64,000 nucleotides of DNA from NCBI GenBank assembly GCA_004352715.1, contig SCFE01000004.1, forward strand, positions 3,527,018 through 3,591,017, written 5' to 3'. How positions within the stretch are numbered: position 1 is the stretch's first letter; each line of letters starts with the position of its first letter. Source of the DNA: Hofstenia miamia (lineage: Eukaryota; Xenacoelomorpha; Acoela). The notes below the pieces were generated by a model. That model was not told where the DNA came from. It saw only the letters and a list, made by a program, of their open reading frames with translations, and made no database searches. This document shows positions 10,345 through 21,350 of the stretch, in pieces. The translations under genes were made by a program, and so were the position numbers.

Positions 10345-10654
10345 ATGAATACAAATGAAAGAATAATCAAACTTTTCAATGCTCTTGATGAAATCCAGTC
10401 AAACTCAGGGGGTAAAGATTGGTGCAGCTGAACTGAAGGTGGGAGAGTGGCGTGTTATCAAAGATGCTAATGTCATTGAAACCAAATTTGGTTGCTCAAT
10501 AAAGTTGTATTTAGAGAGAAATGAATATCTCTTCCTCCCCCAAAGGTATTCATGTATAATATGCAATGAAGATGTCCCTCTACTGGTTGGCAGTCAAATT
10601 ACAAGATTCTCAAGCATAGATCGCTGGTTAAGACTGTCATTTTCAGCATTTTAA
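10345..10654 (+). pseudogene. Small LxVGxWR / LFLPQRY protein, frame broken near a G run
   Basis: The promoter-proximal ATG at 10345 opens a frame that ends at TGA 10429-10431. The downstream frame, with LKVGEWRVIKDANVIETKFG and YLFLPQRYSC, is open to TAA 10652-10654. The two frames differ by one base, and a five-G run (10408-10412) lies in the overlap, so a single indel explains the break. Inference: the K-V-G-x-W-R ... T-K-F-G ... F-L-P-x-R-Y pattern recalls small beta-rich, OB-like proteins found near mobile elements in invertebrates, but I cannot name the family. A second copy, with a 63-bp duplication at its truncated start, is at 30323-30608. Confidence 0.5.
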
Positions 10655-11531
10655 CCTATCATTTTGTTAATATATATATAATTTTGTTAATATATATATA
10701 TATATATCCCTCTTTCCATGCTTTATACCTTACATTATCTAGAATACTAAATGTTATTATTAACCCAACTATTATTGGTTAATACACAACATCAAAATGT
10801 AAAGAACGTAAAGAGTTGAATCTAAAATAAATCTTTAATAAAATAAATAAATTACTTATATTACCATTATTGTGAGGATTTGAAGGTATATGCTTTTCAA
10901 ACATCCAATGTTTTGGTCTAAATGAAAATCACTGTAAGCTACAATCTGAAGTATCAATATAAAATATTAATGTATTGCAAAATAAGGGTTTAATGTCTAC
11001 CTGAAAAAAATATTTGAATGTTACAATATTAAATAATGAATATCTATGAATGTAAAATTTTACTATTGTATGCTTAAGATATTAATCTTTAAAGAAATTC
11101 ATATTAGCATTCATTATAATAGAAAAATATTAAATAATAATAACATATAAAAACCTAATTAACTAATTAAATCAATGATTGCATTGTACACCTTACCTGT
11201 ATATTAGAAATTGAAATTGTGCCTTACACTTTGGTCAAAACGTGAAATTGTAAAATGATTTTTCCAACTAAGCAAAAATTTGTTATTTAATATAATTGAA
11301 TTTCTTTTAATTGATATTCATTCATTTATTATTAGTATAATTATGAGTTGAAATAAAATATCAGTGATATATCAAATCATTTTTTGACAAAAGCAAGTAG
11401 AATGAAATTGTCTGTAAGGTAAAACATTGAAATTCCTGTTAAATTTTATTGTTTTTTTAACTTAATTACAAATTATTAATCACTCTCTCACTAGTTTTCT
11501 AATCACATAGTTGGTTGTTAATCTATTCACC
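10655..11531. other. Non-coding stretch between genes
   Basis: Contains a TTTTGTTAATATATAT tandem pair (10661-10700), one unit of the 115-bp family (10780-10920) and otherwise AT-rich sequence. The same stretch, over 95% identical by eye, recurs at 30609-31485. Confidence 0.6.
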
Positions 11532-11906
11532 ATGATGTCTTGTATGAAATCTAATGTGTTTTTCAAAGTATGTGGAAATGCTTTCAACAGCATTTACTAT
11601 ATTAAAGAAATTTTAATTTTATTGGATAAAAAACTATATGTAATCACAGTATGACATTCAAAGGAAATGTTTTCCTGTCTCCCACACAACATTCAGAAAG
11701 CTTTCAACTGGTATGAACACAATTTCCATCACATTCCATTTACAGAAGGAAACCTAACAAATGAACAAATGATGACTTTTATTGAATCTCTGAATTTATC
11801 ATGTAGAAAGGAAACAGTATTTTGGGCATGTGATAGAATGAACTGTGATTTTTTAAGTCATTTAATTTCTCAACCCGTGGAAAATTTACTTGATTATGGT
11901 TATTGA
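11532..11906 (+). CDS. Arm-boundary gene of unknown function, full copy
   Basis: From ATG 11532 the frame runs 40 codons to TGA 11652-11654 and then, in the same frame, 84 codons to the TGA at 11904-11906. The second copy at 31486 has the same internal TGA. A 54-bp intron is possible: donor GTATGA at 11649 and acceptor ACATTCAG just before AAAGCTTTC would remove the TGA in frame. The C-terminal part has CRKETVFWACDRMNCDF, with three cysteines. The inverted-repeat boundary falls inside the gene at 11654, so only its 3' part is duplicated in the left arm. Function unknown. Confidence 0.45.
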
Positions 11907-12154
11907 TATCCACAAAACCATGAAAACTCTACAGACTGTATAAAAGACTATTATAAATTTGTACGCCAAATGAACACTCCATGAAGTATATTATTATCTC
12001 CATTTACTAATCATAACAATCATTGTAAATTTAAGAAATTTGTTGTGAAACCATTGTAGCTAATAATAATTATTTCCTGTCTATTTATTATTAATTTATC
12101 AAACATATTAACTAGTACATGTAGAAAATGAGTGAAAGCAAAACTATACATTCT

Positions 12155-12687
12155 CTATTTACTAAACTGTAGTACAATACATTTTGTAATAGCACTGTCC
12201 CCCATGTCATCATTGTGAAAAAGTTTTTTATTGATCAAAAACTTGTATTTATCACCCAATGCACTGACGTAGCAATTTGGTAGAAAATAATAAACACCAT
12301 TCTAATCTTTACTGCAACACTATATCTTGTGTTCAACTGAACAGCATCCACAATTGTTAAATTGTTAACCAGAGTTTTTTTGGAATTTCACTAGCAGGAC
12401 TGTGATTGAAAAAGTACATGATGATGGTTATGAATTTACATCATGTAAGCATTGTAAAATATCATCACCTTCTTCTTGTACCTTTGTGTTGGGTAAGACA
12501 ATGACATTATTATTAAGTGTAGGACATTTTTGCTTGTGGGGGCTTTGCGCTTTTCTTTTACAGGTGCAGGTCGTGTGATCATCATCTCTTGTGTTAATGG
12601 ATTATAGTTGGAGGCTGGTGGTGGAGTTGTACATAGCTCATCAAACAGATTGCCAAGTGAACCAGATACTAATGTTTCAACAGACAT
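12155..12687 (-). pseudogene. Arm gene with shifting reading frame, right copy
   Basis: Mirror of 3768-4300 with the same ATG, the same frame changes and the same end. It differs from the left copy at three adjacent wobble positions in the FLPNCY region, all synonymous. The TATA box is at 12744-12751. It is more likely non-allelic copies kept alike by gene conversion than independent decay. Confidence 0.4.
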
Positions 12688-12743
12688 AAGAAAAGTGAAT
12701 TTGCATAGAATAAAAATAATGATTTTATCTGATAATTTGGGTG

Positions 12744-12751
12744 AATATATA
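12744..12751 (-). promoter_or_regulatory. TATA box upstream of the right-arm gene at 12687
   Basis: Mirror copy of the TATA box at 3704-3711, 57 bases before the ATG. Confidence 0.4.
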
Positions 12752-12926
12752 GACTGACTTGTTTAATCAGTCAACACATTATGACGTCAGTAAAACACCT
12801 CCGGCAATATCCACAGTGTCTCAGGTCAAAGGCCACCCCTCTTGACCAATAAGGAAAATGTGGCACAGGCTTCTGCGCACCTCTTGACCAATCAGAAAAA
12901 AGTGGCATGGGCATCACTTGAATCTA

Positions 12927-12927
<1 letters not shown>

Positions 12928-12976
<49 letters not shown>
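12928..12976. repeat. TA microsatellite, right arm
   Basis: Mirror of 3479-3527. Confidence 0.9.
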
Positions 12977-12980
<4 letters not shown>

Positions 12981-13078
12981 TCAAGTTCAATATGGGAATT
13001 AAAAATAAAAAACATTTAGTTAGTTTAAAAATTTAAAACAAAATACACAAATATAAAAAGAATTATTTACTTCATTTA

Positions 13079-13288
13079 TTAAAAGCTCATGTTCACCATA
13101 TTAATGGCTTCTACAAAATGACTTTGTATACTAGCAATGCAATTGTTGCAAATTAAGGGTGTCATTTCCTGTAGTCCAGCAATGCAATTGTTGCAAATTA
13201 AGGGTGTCATTTCCTGTAGTCCATCATTAATCAATTGTTCAAGAGCTCTTGTTCTTTGTTCAGAAATACTAAGACCATTTCTTTCCAT
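13079..13288 (-). CDS. Unrecognised 69-codon arm ORF, right copy
   Basis: Identical product to 3167-3376, including the 15-residue internal duplication and the stop/AATAAA overlap. Function unknown. The opposite strand also carries an 84-codon ORF (13137-13391), which I regard as its shadow. Confidence 0.35.
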   Translation of the reverse strand: MERNGLSISEQRTRALEQLINDGLQEMTPLICNNCIAGLQEMTPLICNNCIASIQSHFVEAINMVNMSF

Positions 13289-13532
13289 TCTGAGAATGTT
13301 TCCAAATTTTCTGGTAAGTTCTCATTTTACAAATGGTTTAAAGATAGACCAAAAAGAAGAGAAAGGCAAAGAAGAATGCTATAACGTATAATATAAAATC
13401 ATCCAAACATTATATTTTAAATGGATGCCAAACTAATATTATATCAGAAAGTCATCCAAATATTGAAAATGCACTATTTTGTATCAGATCCTTAATATTG
13501 AACATATGTCATTATTGAAAATCCCCAATTGC

Positions 13533-13540
13533 TATAAAAG
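13533..13540 (+). promoter_or_regulatory. TATA box pointing outward, right arm
   Basis: TATAAAAG followed by GGGC, a near-consensus TATA box. The predicted transcript would run through the 21-bp array toward the tip, and no ORF follows. Confidence 0.4.
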
Positions 13541-13565
13541 GGGCATTAATGTGCTACTTTTAGAT

Positions 13566-13726
13566 GGACTATATTAAACCTGCTCATTTTTATATTGAAT
13601 TTGCTTAGTCTTATGTCTAATTTGCGTATTCCTTTATTGAATTTAATTTTTCCCATATTGAATTTGTTTATACCCATACTGAACTTGCTTTGTCCCATAT
13701 TGAACTTGCTATTCCTATATTGAGCT
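13566..13726. repeat. 21-bp minisatellite, right arm
   Basis: Mirror of 2729-2889. Confidence 0.8.
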
Positions 13727-15092
13727 CCTGGTCTGCTTCATTATGATGTGGGCTACAATATATTCACTAATATGAATATTGGTGAACCTATTGATTTTTT
13801 TTCAAATCTTAGAGAATTTTTGAAAATTTTTAAAAATTTTTTATTAATTTTTTACGACATCAAGGCTCTTTTTGGAGCAAGAATCAACTAACAAAAATAG
13901 TTTTTCAAAAAAAACAGCTGGGCTTGGCTCTTTTTCCAGCTCCTGGCCTGCCATCATTTTAAATGTTGCTACAGCTCTTGAACTGACACTGAGGAAAATG
14001 CTCTGGTGATTAGCCTGCAGGCTTGGCCTACAGCACAGAAACCATGATCATTACTACAACATTCATAATTTTTATTTATATCACTAATAATGTATAAAGG
14101 CCTGTAGTGTAACATGAATGAATTGCTTGTGATGCAAATTTGAATTGTAAGATTAAAACAACTCTTTTCAATTAAGAATATACATGTACATGTACATAGG
14201 TTAAAATTTTACTGTGAAAGCAATGATAATATTTTTATTGCAGCAACTTTGAACTAGAGTGCCAATTTTTTTATAATTTTGATTTAGTGTCCAAATTCAG
14301 AGTAAAATAGTATGCATATTCAAGAAAGTAAAATGTTGAACAACATTTGCATTTATTTATGCAAACCAAAAATCTAAATACAACTTTGAAATATAGTGTA
14401 GAATAATTTCATTAAAACTGCAATGTTAAGATATATTTCAGTGTTCTATTTGTTTAATGAAATTTGGATTTATATTTGAATTTCTTCTGAATTACGTGTC
14501 CTGGGTAATGAATTGCTGAAAGGATAGTAAGAGTAGGGCGAGGAATGACTACAGTTAAGAAGCACTTTTGATTGAAATTTTAATTTTTGCATTTTGTGTC
14601 TCTAAATAGAGATTAAAAATCACTTTGCAAATCATTCATCACTTCAGCTGAGATGGCAATTAATCTGTGAGAAGAAGCACTTGTCCTCTGAATTTTATTA
14701 GATTTGCATAATTTGAAATCATCCCTGAAAATATAAGACTTCATTTTAATTATTTTTCAAATAATTTATATAATTTGAAAAATACAAATTTGTGGCAAAT
14801 GAAACTAATCTCTAACTGTTTTTGATGAATAGACAAGGACAAACTCAGTTTAGTTCTGTCCCAGCAGAAATTTTAAATGTACATCAATAGTTATCATAAG
14901 AAAAATTTTAAGGCTAATTGCTGTTTGAACTTCAAATTGAAATTAATCAGGTTTGTGAATTGTACAAAGATGCATTCATAAGTGTCTATGTCACTTCCTG
15001 AAAGTGTTCCCCTGAGGAAAAGTAATAGGAAAGTCCCATAACATTGTTTATTAATTTCCCCACAACATTTTCTAACACTAAGAACCCCATTA

Positions 15093-15853
15093 GATAAGAT
15101 AATAGCAACTCAACCAAATGAAATAGTGCACATAGATCTAGAAATGCTATCTAGAGATGAAGAAGGGTACTTACTAGTAATGGTAGATAATTTTACAAAG
15201 TAACCAAGAATGATACCAATGGCAAGTACAACAGTAAAACAGATGGCAAAAATAGTGATAAAAGAATGGATATTGACATTCAGATCAATGGAAACAATAA
15301 TAACTGACAAAGGACCACAATTCAAAAGTGGACTATTCCAAGATATGCTGAAATTATTGGAAATAGCAAGTGAAGAAATGACAGCATACAATCCACAGGC
15401 CAATGGAGCTTTTGAAAGGTTGTACTGAACACTAATCAAACTTATAAGAGTCACAACAACAAGAACAGGAGGAAATAAATTGAGACAAGTGATAGAAACT
15501 GTAGAGTATTTTTATAATACATTGGTATTTTCTGCAACAGGAAAAGCTTTGTTTGGCATAGAGGTGGCAACATCCTTATCAATGCTGTACTTCAACTACA
15601 GTGACAAAATGGATAATGAATATGTGAAGCAATTGAAAGCATAAGTTACAGGAATCCATAAAATGATTTGTCACAACATAAAGAAGTCAGCTGTGAGACA
15701 ACAAAGAAATTATAACAAGAAAATATATGGAAAGCCACATAAAGTAGGGGATAGGGCATACACATTCCCACTGCTAAAAGTAACCAATGTAAACCAAGTT
15801 AGGAAATTAAAAACTATTTGGTCTGGACTTTACACCATTTCTAAAACATTGTA
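15093..15853 (+). pseudogene. Ty3/gypsy-type integrase, decayed
   Basis: One frame reads through the catalytic core and C-terminal region: VHIDL, an LLVMVDNFTK segment, ITDKGPQFKS, then TAYNPQANGAFERLY, and later a KIYGKPHKVGD stretch followed by WSGLYTISK (about 15820). These are the D, D and E blocks and the C-terminal GPY/F-type end of gypsy integrase. In-frame stops at 15201, 15426 and near 15643 break it, while the frame is otherwise kept. It starts about 14 bases outside the Polinton-like arm, so the DNA element may have inserted in or beside this retroelement. Reverse transcriptase and protease were not found nearby. Confidence 0.75.
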
Positions 15854-15989
15854 GCATCATCCAAATCAATCTAAAAGCTGCAAACATCAAGCAGAGATGA
15901 GAATAAGATCAAAGAAATGATGATTAGAAATATTATATTTAGATCAATTAGATTAATTTAGATTTATTTGTATTATGCAACCAAGAAAC

Positions 15990-16220
15990 AATATGTGTCA
16001 AAAATAAGAGATTAGTATCAGTTGATAATAATGCTTTTTGGCAAAACAAGGGGGCAAAATCACTTCCATTATTTTAGCCGCCATTTTGACAGATGAGAAG
16101 TTTAAATTTGAAATCAACAGGTACTTTTCTAGATTTGCTATAAATAGGAACTAAACATTGTAAACAATTAATAAAGAATTTTATTCAGAATTCTTATTTT
16201 GTTCTACTATAATGGTTTGA
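15990..16220 (+). repeat. Candidate LTR of the gypsy element
   Basis: After the integrase come a purine-rich AACAAGGGGGC (near 16043), TATAAATAGG near 16139 and AATAAAGAATTTTATTCAG near 16171. This order (PPT, TATA, poly(A) signal) fits a 3' LTR, but I cannot see the matching 5' LTR or clean TG...CA ends. Confidence 0.3.
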
Positions 16221-16479
16221 TTATTTAATATGATGTCAAGCTAAATGAGTGGTGTTTAGTAGTGGTCTAGATCCATCATTGAGATTGATTCCAGGATTTT
16301 GGTGCCAGATCACAAAAGTGCACTTAAGTTAGGTGTAGGAGTTTTTCTCTTTTTTAGCCAACTAGCAATCACTGAATACATGTATTAAAATAATTAATTT
16401 CATGAAATGGTTGGATAACCAAAATCTAGGGAATATATTAATATTGTTTTAGATCCAAATTAGTGACCCATAAATGACT

Positions 16480-17000
16480 GATAAAGTGACTGAACATATA
16501 TTAAATTATAAATCTAGGTTAGGAAGCTGCTTGATATTAATACATTTGTTAAAGCCAATATATTTCAGTAATGGCTACATGTAGCATTAATTAAGCAGCT
16601 AGTAAGAAGTCAGGTTGTAAACAAATGAAACACTTTTACAAAATAGAGTCTAAGTCAAATTGTGTCATGTCTTGAGTATGCACTGAGCTAGGATAGGGTA
16701 CACATAAATTGTATTGATGAGCTGAGATGTGGAACTCAACCAAATGAAACATCAAAGGATTGGTGAAACTGGATGTGGAGATCAGCTTCAGACAGATGCC
16801 CATTATCAATTGTTGGAAAAATTGCTGCTTCATCACCTAAATAGTGAACAGTTAAATCTAGTTACATTGTGTTAATAGAAACAAAAGCTAATGCAGTGTC
16901 TAGTTAAAGTAAATTCCTACCCACACAAATATGACTAAGGTTATTAGTAACAAAAGGATAAATTGTAATGATGCCTTGTAGAGGATGTTACAACATTACC
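16480..17000. repeat. Inverted repeat 1, left copy
   Basis: Diverged reverse complement of 19115-19640 (coordinate sum about 36123). Shared blocks include GATGTGGAGATCAGCT and GTAGAGGATGTTAC. The loop is about 2.1 kb. Confidence 0.6.
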
Positions 17001-17299
17001 TAGTAATGAGTATGTACTAAGTAATGACAGAATATTTCACTTTTAAAATCTCAAGAAAGTGATAACTGATATTGAAAATGTGAAGTTAGATGAAGAAGCA
17101 GTATTCAAACTAACCCATAGAAACAATAATGAAATTATATATGAAATGGACAAATTAAATAGTCTTCTTGAGTAGAAATACAATGAGGAGTTCCAATGTA
17201 ATGACAAAAATGAAAATTTAGGAAAAAAATAATGCCTCAAATGGCAGCTAAAAATAAAAATAAATGTGACCCTGAAATATGGGATTGAAGTTTATTAAC

Positions 17300-18260
17300 T
17301 GAATTTAGGAAACCAATGCAACAACCATTAAAGAAGAGAATATACAGAGAGAGGAGAGCAGAAGAACAGCCAACAAATATGAGAAGAAGACTGAGGAGAC
17401 AATCTCAAAACTGATGTTGATTCAAGGGTGAAAGGATGAAAATGAAGAACTGATGAATAAGGGCATAGAGTGAGAAAGTGTCTTAGTAGTCCAAAAAGCC
17501 AATTCAAGAGCATAGGGATGAACATACAAAAAGCCTCTCCCACTATTAGTTTGCAAAGCTAATTCAAGGGTGAGCAGATGACTAGTGCACAATAGCAGCA
17601 CAACTTTCCTTTTAGAAGTCCACAATGCCAATTCAAAGGCAAGTGGACTGATAGAGTACAAGGTGAAGGTTTAAGTGGTGGGGGAGAACTGTAGTAATAC
17701 AAAATCAATTCAATGCCAATCATACTACAGAACCTGCAACTGGTCAAGTACTAACAGAGAAAATAAACCAAATCAAGGGTGACCTAGTAGAAGCCATTAG
17801 TACAGGTTCAGAGCCTATGGTTCATGAAACAAGCACCAGCATAAGGATACCACTAAGACTCACTCAAGCAGAAGTGCTACATGCCCCCTCAGAACAATAA
17901 GATCTAAAGAAGGAAAAAATGTATGTCTAAGATTGATGGTGAAACACTACATCCATACATCATGGGTACAACAAAAATGTTTTATAGATCTTTTAAGAAA
18001 TTATCACTAGAAACAAAAACACACATCAGAAGAATTGCAAAGACAGAGAGCACAAACCTACTGATGGTATTAGACAAGGATAATAGGGTAAATGGTAAAT
18101 GGTAAATGTGATAACAAGCTACCCTTGAAAAATGAATGAAACACTCAAAAGACCATACATGAGGAGAATGGTACACATACCATTAAATGAGGATGTGTAT
18201 AAGAGACAGGCCAAAATATAATGGCATATATACAAGAAATAGCCAACATCCCTCAAATAA
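17300..18260 (+). pseudogene. Decayed ORFs and minisatellite in the inverted-repeat loop
   Basis: 17400-17660 has four diverged units of 60-90 bp around CCAATTCAAGGGCA. Short open stretches follow on the plus strand: one rich in Ile, Thr and Ser near 17765-17900, and a 60-codon frame at 17923-18105 with an ETKTHIRRIAKTE stretch. They could be remnants of a gag-like gene. No motif allows a firm assignment. Confidence 0.2.
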
Positions 18261-18389
18261 ACATTGACAATGAAAATCTAAAGTGGCATCTGTGAGAAAT
18301 CAACATGCATTCCTACTAATCTATCTTATCAAGGGTTTTGAGTCAATGTGTGGATTGACTGATGCTACTCCTCCTGTCTATATACCATA

Positions 18390-18605
18390 TCCTAATTAAA
18401 GTTAAAAGTAAACAGGAGATTGTGTTAGGGAAGAGTGGCCACACTTGGCCAACCTGATATAGATAGTCATATAAGACTAGAGCCCTAACTAGATTGAGAA
18501 ACAAGAAGCCCTAACTCTTGCGTGTAAGTGGTGAACTTAAGTGCTAATAAAATAACCTAAGCTCAGTACATTTCTCATCTCATGCAATAATAAATTTCAT
18601 TATGA
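18390..18605 (+). repeat. LTR-like direct repeat, copy 1
   Basis: Shares AGTAAA.AG, TTGNGNNAGGGAAGAGTGGCC, GACTAGAGCCCTA, CTAAGCT and CTCATGCAAT-type blocks in the same order with 28450-28632. It may be a pair of LTRs (about 10 kb apart) or two solo LTRs. Confidence 0.45.
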
Positions 18606-18706
18606 AGAAGTAGCAGTACAAGTGCCCTTTCCATATACCTAACCTAGTTAAAGGATGGCCATTAACTAGCTTGTTCACCAAATGGGTGTTCTTTAATGAG
18701 GAGGTT

Positions 18707-18997
18707 AAAAAATTAGAAACACATTTTATAAAAAATAACAGTCAAAAGAAAATAAGTAAAATTACTTTACTGAGAATAAAGTGAAGAGAATTCAAATGAT
18801 TAAAATTCAGATATATATACAAAAGTTGACCAGTATCTGTAAGCAAAAGAATACTGTAAGAAATATAGGCAAACACATGGCAGGTACAAATTTTAGGTTT
18901 GGGTAAATCTTTTTGTTGACTGCTTACTTCTGATGTTGTTATGGTGCTTATAATTCCACTTTTACTTGTAGATAATTTCAAAAGTGTGTGAATTGTA
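18707..18997. repeat. Inverted repeat 2, left copy
   Basis: Reverse complement of 24971-25261 (coordinate sum 43968) over about 290 bp, starting AATTAGAAACACATTTTATA at the outer edge. Similarity by eye is above 90%. Together the two copies look like terminal inverted repeats of a 6.5-kb element that later received the LINE at 21.35 kb. Confidence 0.65.
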
Positions 18998-19114
18998 CCA
19001 CTGAAAGTTTCTTGGCTCTTAGAAGAGATTCTTTATGTTCTGTTAAGAAGCAAACTACTTGCATCTGGTAGATAAAAGAAATTCTTTTCCATTTGCCTGT
19101 TATTCTTGGCTGTC

Positions 19115-19640
19115 ACAGTCACCATGTAACATCCTCTACCAGGCATGATCACTGCTTTTCTGTGTTACTCTATAGCATTGATTGTGTACCTGCAGGCAGG
19201 GATTTACTAACTTAACACTGCTTTAGCTTTTACATAGTTCCATTAACTTAGATTAACAAAACATAACTATCCACTATTTAGGTGACAAAGCCATGCTGTA
19301 TCTCCTCCAATGATTGATAGTGGGCATCTGCCTAAAGCTGATCTCCACATCCAGTTTCACTTGTTTGCTGTTGATCCACTTGGTTGAGTTCCACTTCTCA
19401 GCTCATTGATATAACTTATGTTTACCCTATCCTAGTTCAATATATACTCAAGACAAGACACAATTCGACTTAAAATCTATTTGTAAAAGTTTTTCACATT
19501 TATGCAACCTGACTTGTCACTAGCTGTTTTATTAATATTACATGTAGCCATTGCTGAAATATATTGGCTTTAATAACTAGTTTAATATTTAGCAGCTTCC
19601 TAACTTACATTAAATAATTACTACATGTATGGTCACATCA
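19115..19640. repeat. Inverted repeat 1, right copy
   Basis: Diverged reverse complement of 16480-17000. It lies partly inside the body bounded by inverted repeat 2, so the two structures are nested or rearranged. Confidence 0.6.
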
Positions 19641-19679
19641 GTCACAATAAATCCTAATTAAATTTTTCTTTTACATTTT

Positions 19680-21350
19680 CTTTCAATGTTAGTTTTAGCA
19701 GCTTATTTTGATGGATTATGCTACACATCTTCGTCAGCTTGCATTAATTTTAGTACATCCCTTTCACAAGGCACTTGGGAATCTGTCTGTTTTATGAGTG
19801 TTTCTACTTCTTTATTGTTCCAGCATACTGTTGAGGATTCAGCTTGCTTCATCATTTTTAATATTGCTTTCTTTTTAGTTGTCACAATATCTGAATATTT
19901 TAAGAATTCTGTTTCTCTTATATCTTCTGATATGATTGTAATTTCTCTTAAATCATTCTTTTCTTGAGAATATTTGACAAAATTTTTGATATAGATGTAA
20001 TCCTTTTAGACCTATCATCAGCATCATCTAAGTATCTTCTGCTCTACTTGTATGTGCCATTTTTTCAGTATTCTGGTGTTTGAGTAGAAAAATTCAAAAA
20101 CTTTCAATAAACTTTTTGTGTTTGCCACATCTCTTTAGAAAAAACTTGTTTTCTCTAACCTCAGCTTCCATTATTTCATTTGGATAATTTTTATTCATTC
20201 TTAACATTGTGACTATTTCCACCTGTTTGAAAACATCATAATACCTGTATTGTCTGTTCCATATGTTTGGCCACACGATATCATTGACTCACAAGAATAA
20301 GAAAACTGACTTTATTGTTCTTTTTTCTATTTCTTCTTTCAGATTCTTTATTTGTACATTTATTGGTTCAAATTCTGCATATAAATTATATGGTGTTATT
20401 TTCCCCTTTATATATTTACTTGCTGTTGTCATTTCTTATCATTATTTCTTTTGATTTCTTGTAATCTTTGTTTATTATGTCTTTTGCCTTTTGTTTTGTA
20501 TTTGCATATGTGTTGTATTTGTGCAAGAACAATTTGGCTATTGGTTTGTTTTTCAGTATCCTCCATTCAGTATGAGCATTGGTATTGATATTTTCTTGGG
20601 TAGTGTACACTTCAATATTTTTATTTTGATTCTCTTTTTAATTATCTTGTATGTTGAATTTGTTGTATGTGCATTTTTCAATGTTGATTTTGTTAATCCT
20701 TTCTTGCACTTTTGAGGATAAAATCAACTATGTTGATGTTAATTGTTCTACTTCCATCTTCAACTCACATTGGGTTTTGTTACCATTTCCCAGATTTTAA
20801 CAGGTTCTGTTGTCCCTCCTTTTTCATTATTTCAGCCCTTTTCATTATTTTTGTGCATCTTGGGCTCTCTTTCTTGAACCATTTCATTTCATAGATTATT
20901 ACCAGTTGTACATTTTTATCCTTGATTTTATTTATAATTTCTGTGGTATTTGCAATTCTCCTTTTTATCATTTACTTGGTTGTGATCCATGGTTGTTCCT
21001 CCATTTGTCACAACCTAGTTTCAGATGTCACTCACCACATATATTTCTTCATGGACTCATCAAATAATGTTATCTTGCTTGGGCATATTTCTGTTCTGTT
21101 GGCCATCTTGACAATTGCCATTTTCCCTATTGGGCTCTGGATTTTAATGATTCTACTTATCAATTTCTAAATTATTTGCATTGGCTTTTTCATTTTATCT
21201 AGCAACCCTATCTGTTCAACATGTCCTTTTAGTAGCCAATTTTAGTATTAGTGTTTATTAGTGAGAAATCAATCTCAAATTTCTTTGCCTTTGTTAGTCT
21301 ATTTCTTAACTTTAGTGATATTGGCAAATTAATTTTTTCATATTCTGTTA
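19680..21350 (-). pseudogene. Lys/Ile/Asn-rich minus-strand ORF fragments between inverted repeats 2
   Basis: Several minus-strand open stretches (about 21330-21215, 20971-20780, 20610-20416, 20276-20094 and 19980-19700) encode basic, helical, Lys-rich protein without a motif I recognise. A similar stretch lies on the other side of the LINE at 24468-24095. They probably form one decayed gene of the element bounded by inverted repeat 2. The plus-strand ORFs here, rich in Phe, Ile and Leu, are shadows. Confidence 0.3.

Larger units (their letters stand above)
1376..15079. mobile_element. Polinton/Maverick-like element with about 3.4-kb gene-bearing terminal inverted repeats
   Basis: Seen: 1376-4801 and 11654-15079 are reverse complements with constant coordinate sum 16455, ending in AGTGTTAGAAAATG at both outer tips. 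Between them lies a minus-strand protein-primed DNA polymerase B-type reading frame plus small genes with their own TATA boxes. Known: Polintons and the related adintoviruses combine terminal inverted repeats, a protein-primed PolB, an integrase and capsid genes; their repeats are usually several hundred bases to about 1 kb. Inferred: this is a decayed or deleted member, since no polymerase palm, integrase, FtsK-type ATPase, protease or capsid gene is visible inside. No convincing 5-6 bp target duplication is found; partial similarity continues about 15 bp outside both tips. Isolated Ns at 4802 and 8312 mean the internal order may be imperfect. Confidence 0.6.
11654..15079. repeat. Right terminal inverted repeat of the Polinton-like element
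   Basis: Reverse complement of the left arm (coordinate sum 16455). Differences by eye are sparse inside and dense in the outer 100 bases. It carries the mirror copies of the arm ORFs and repeats. Confidence 0.85.

Noticed and set aside
13137-13391. 84-codon ORF on the plus strand of the right arm (mirror 3064-3318)
   Set aside because: Antisense to the 69-codon arm ORF. Its repeated CSP segments simply reflect the 45-bp tandem duplication.
13566-13726. Leucine-rich heptad-repeat protein from the 21-bp array
   Set aside because: The open frame has no start codon and stops at both edges; the period of 21 alone makes it open.
20263-21170. Series of hydrophobic plus-strand ORFs that look like membrane proteins
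   Set aside because: They are the complement of Lys/Asn-rich, AT-rich minus-strand sequence; Phe/Ile/Leu-rich shadows are expected.
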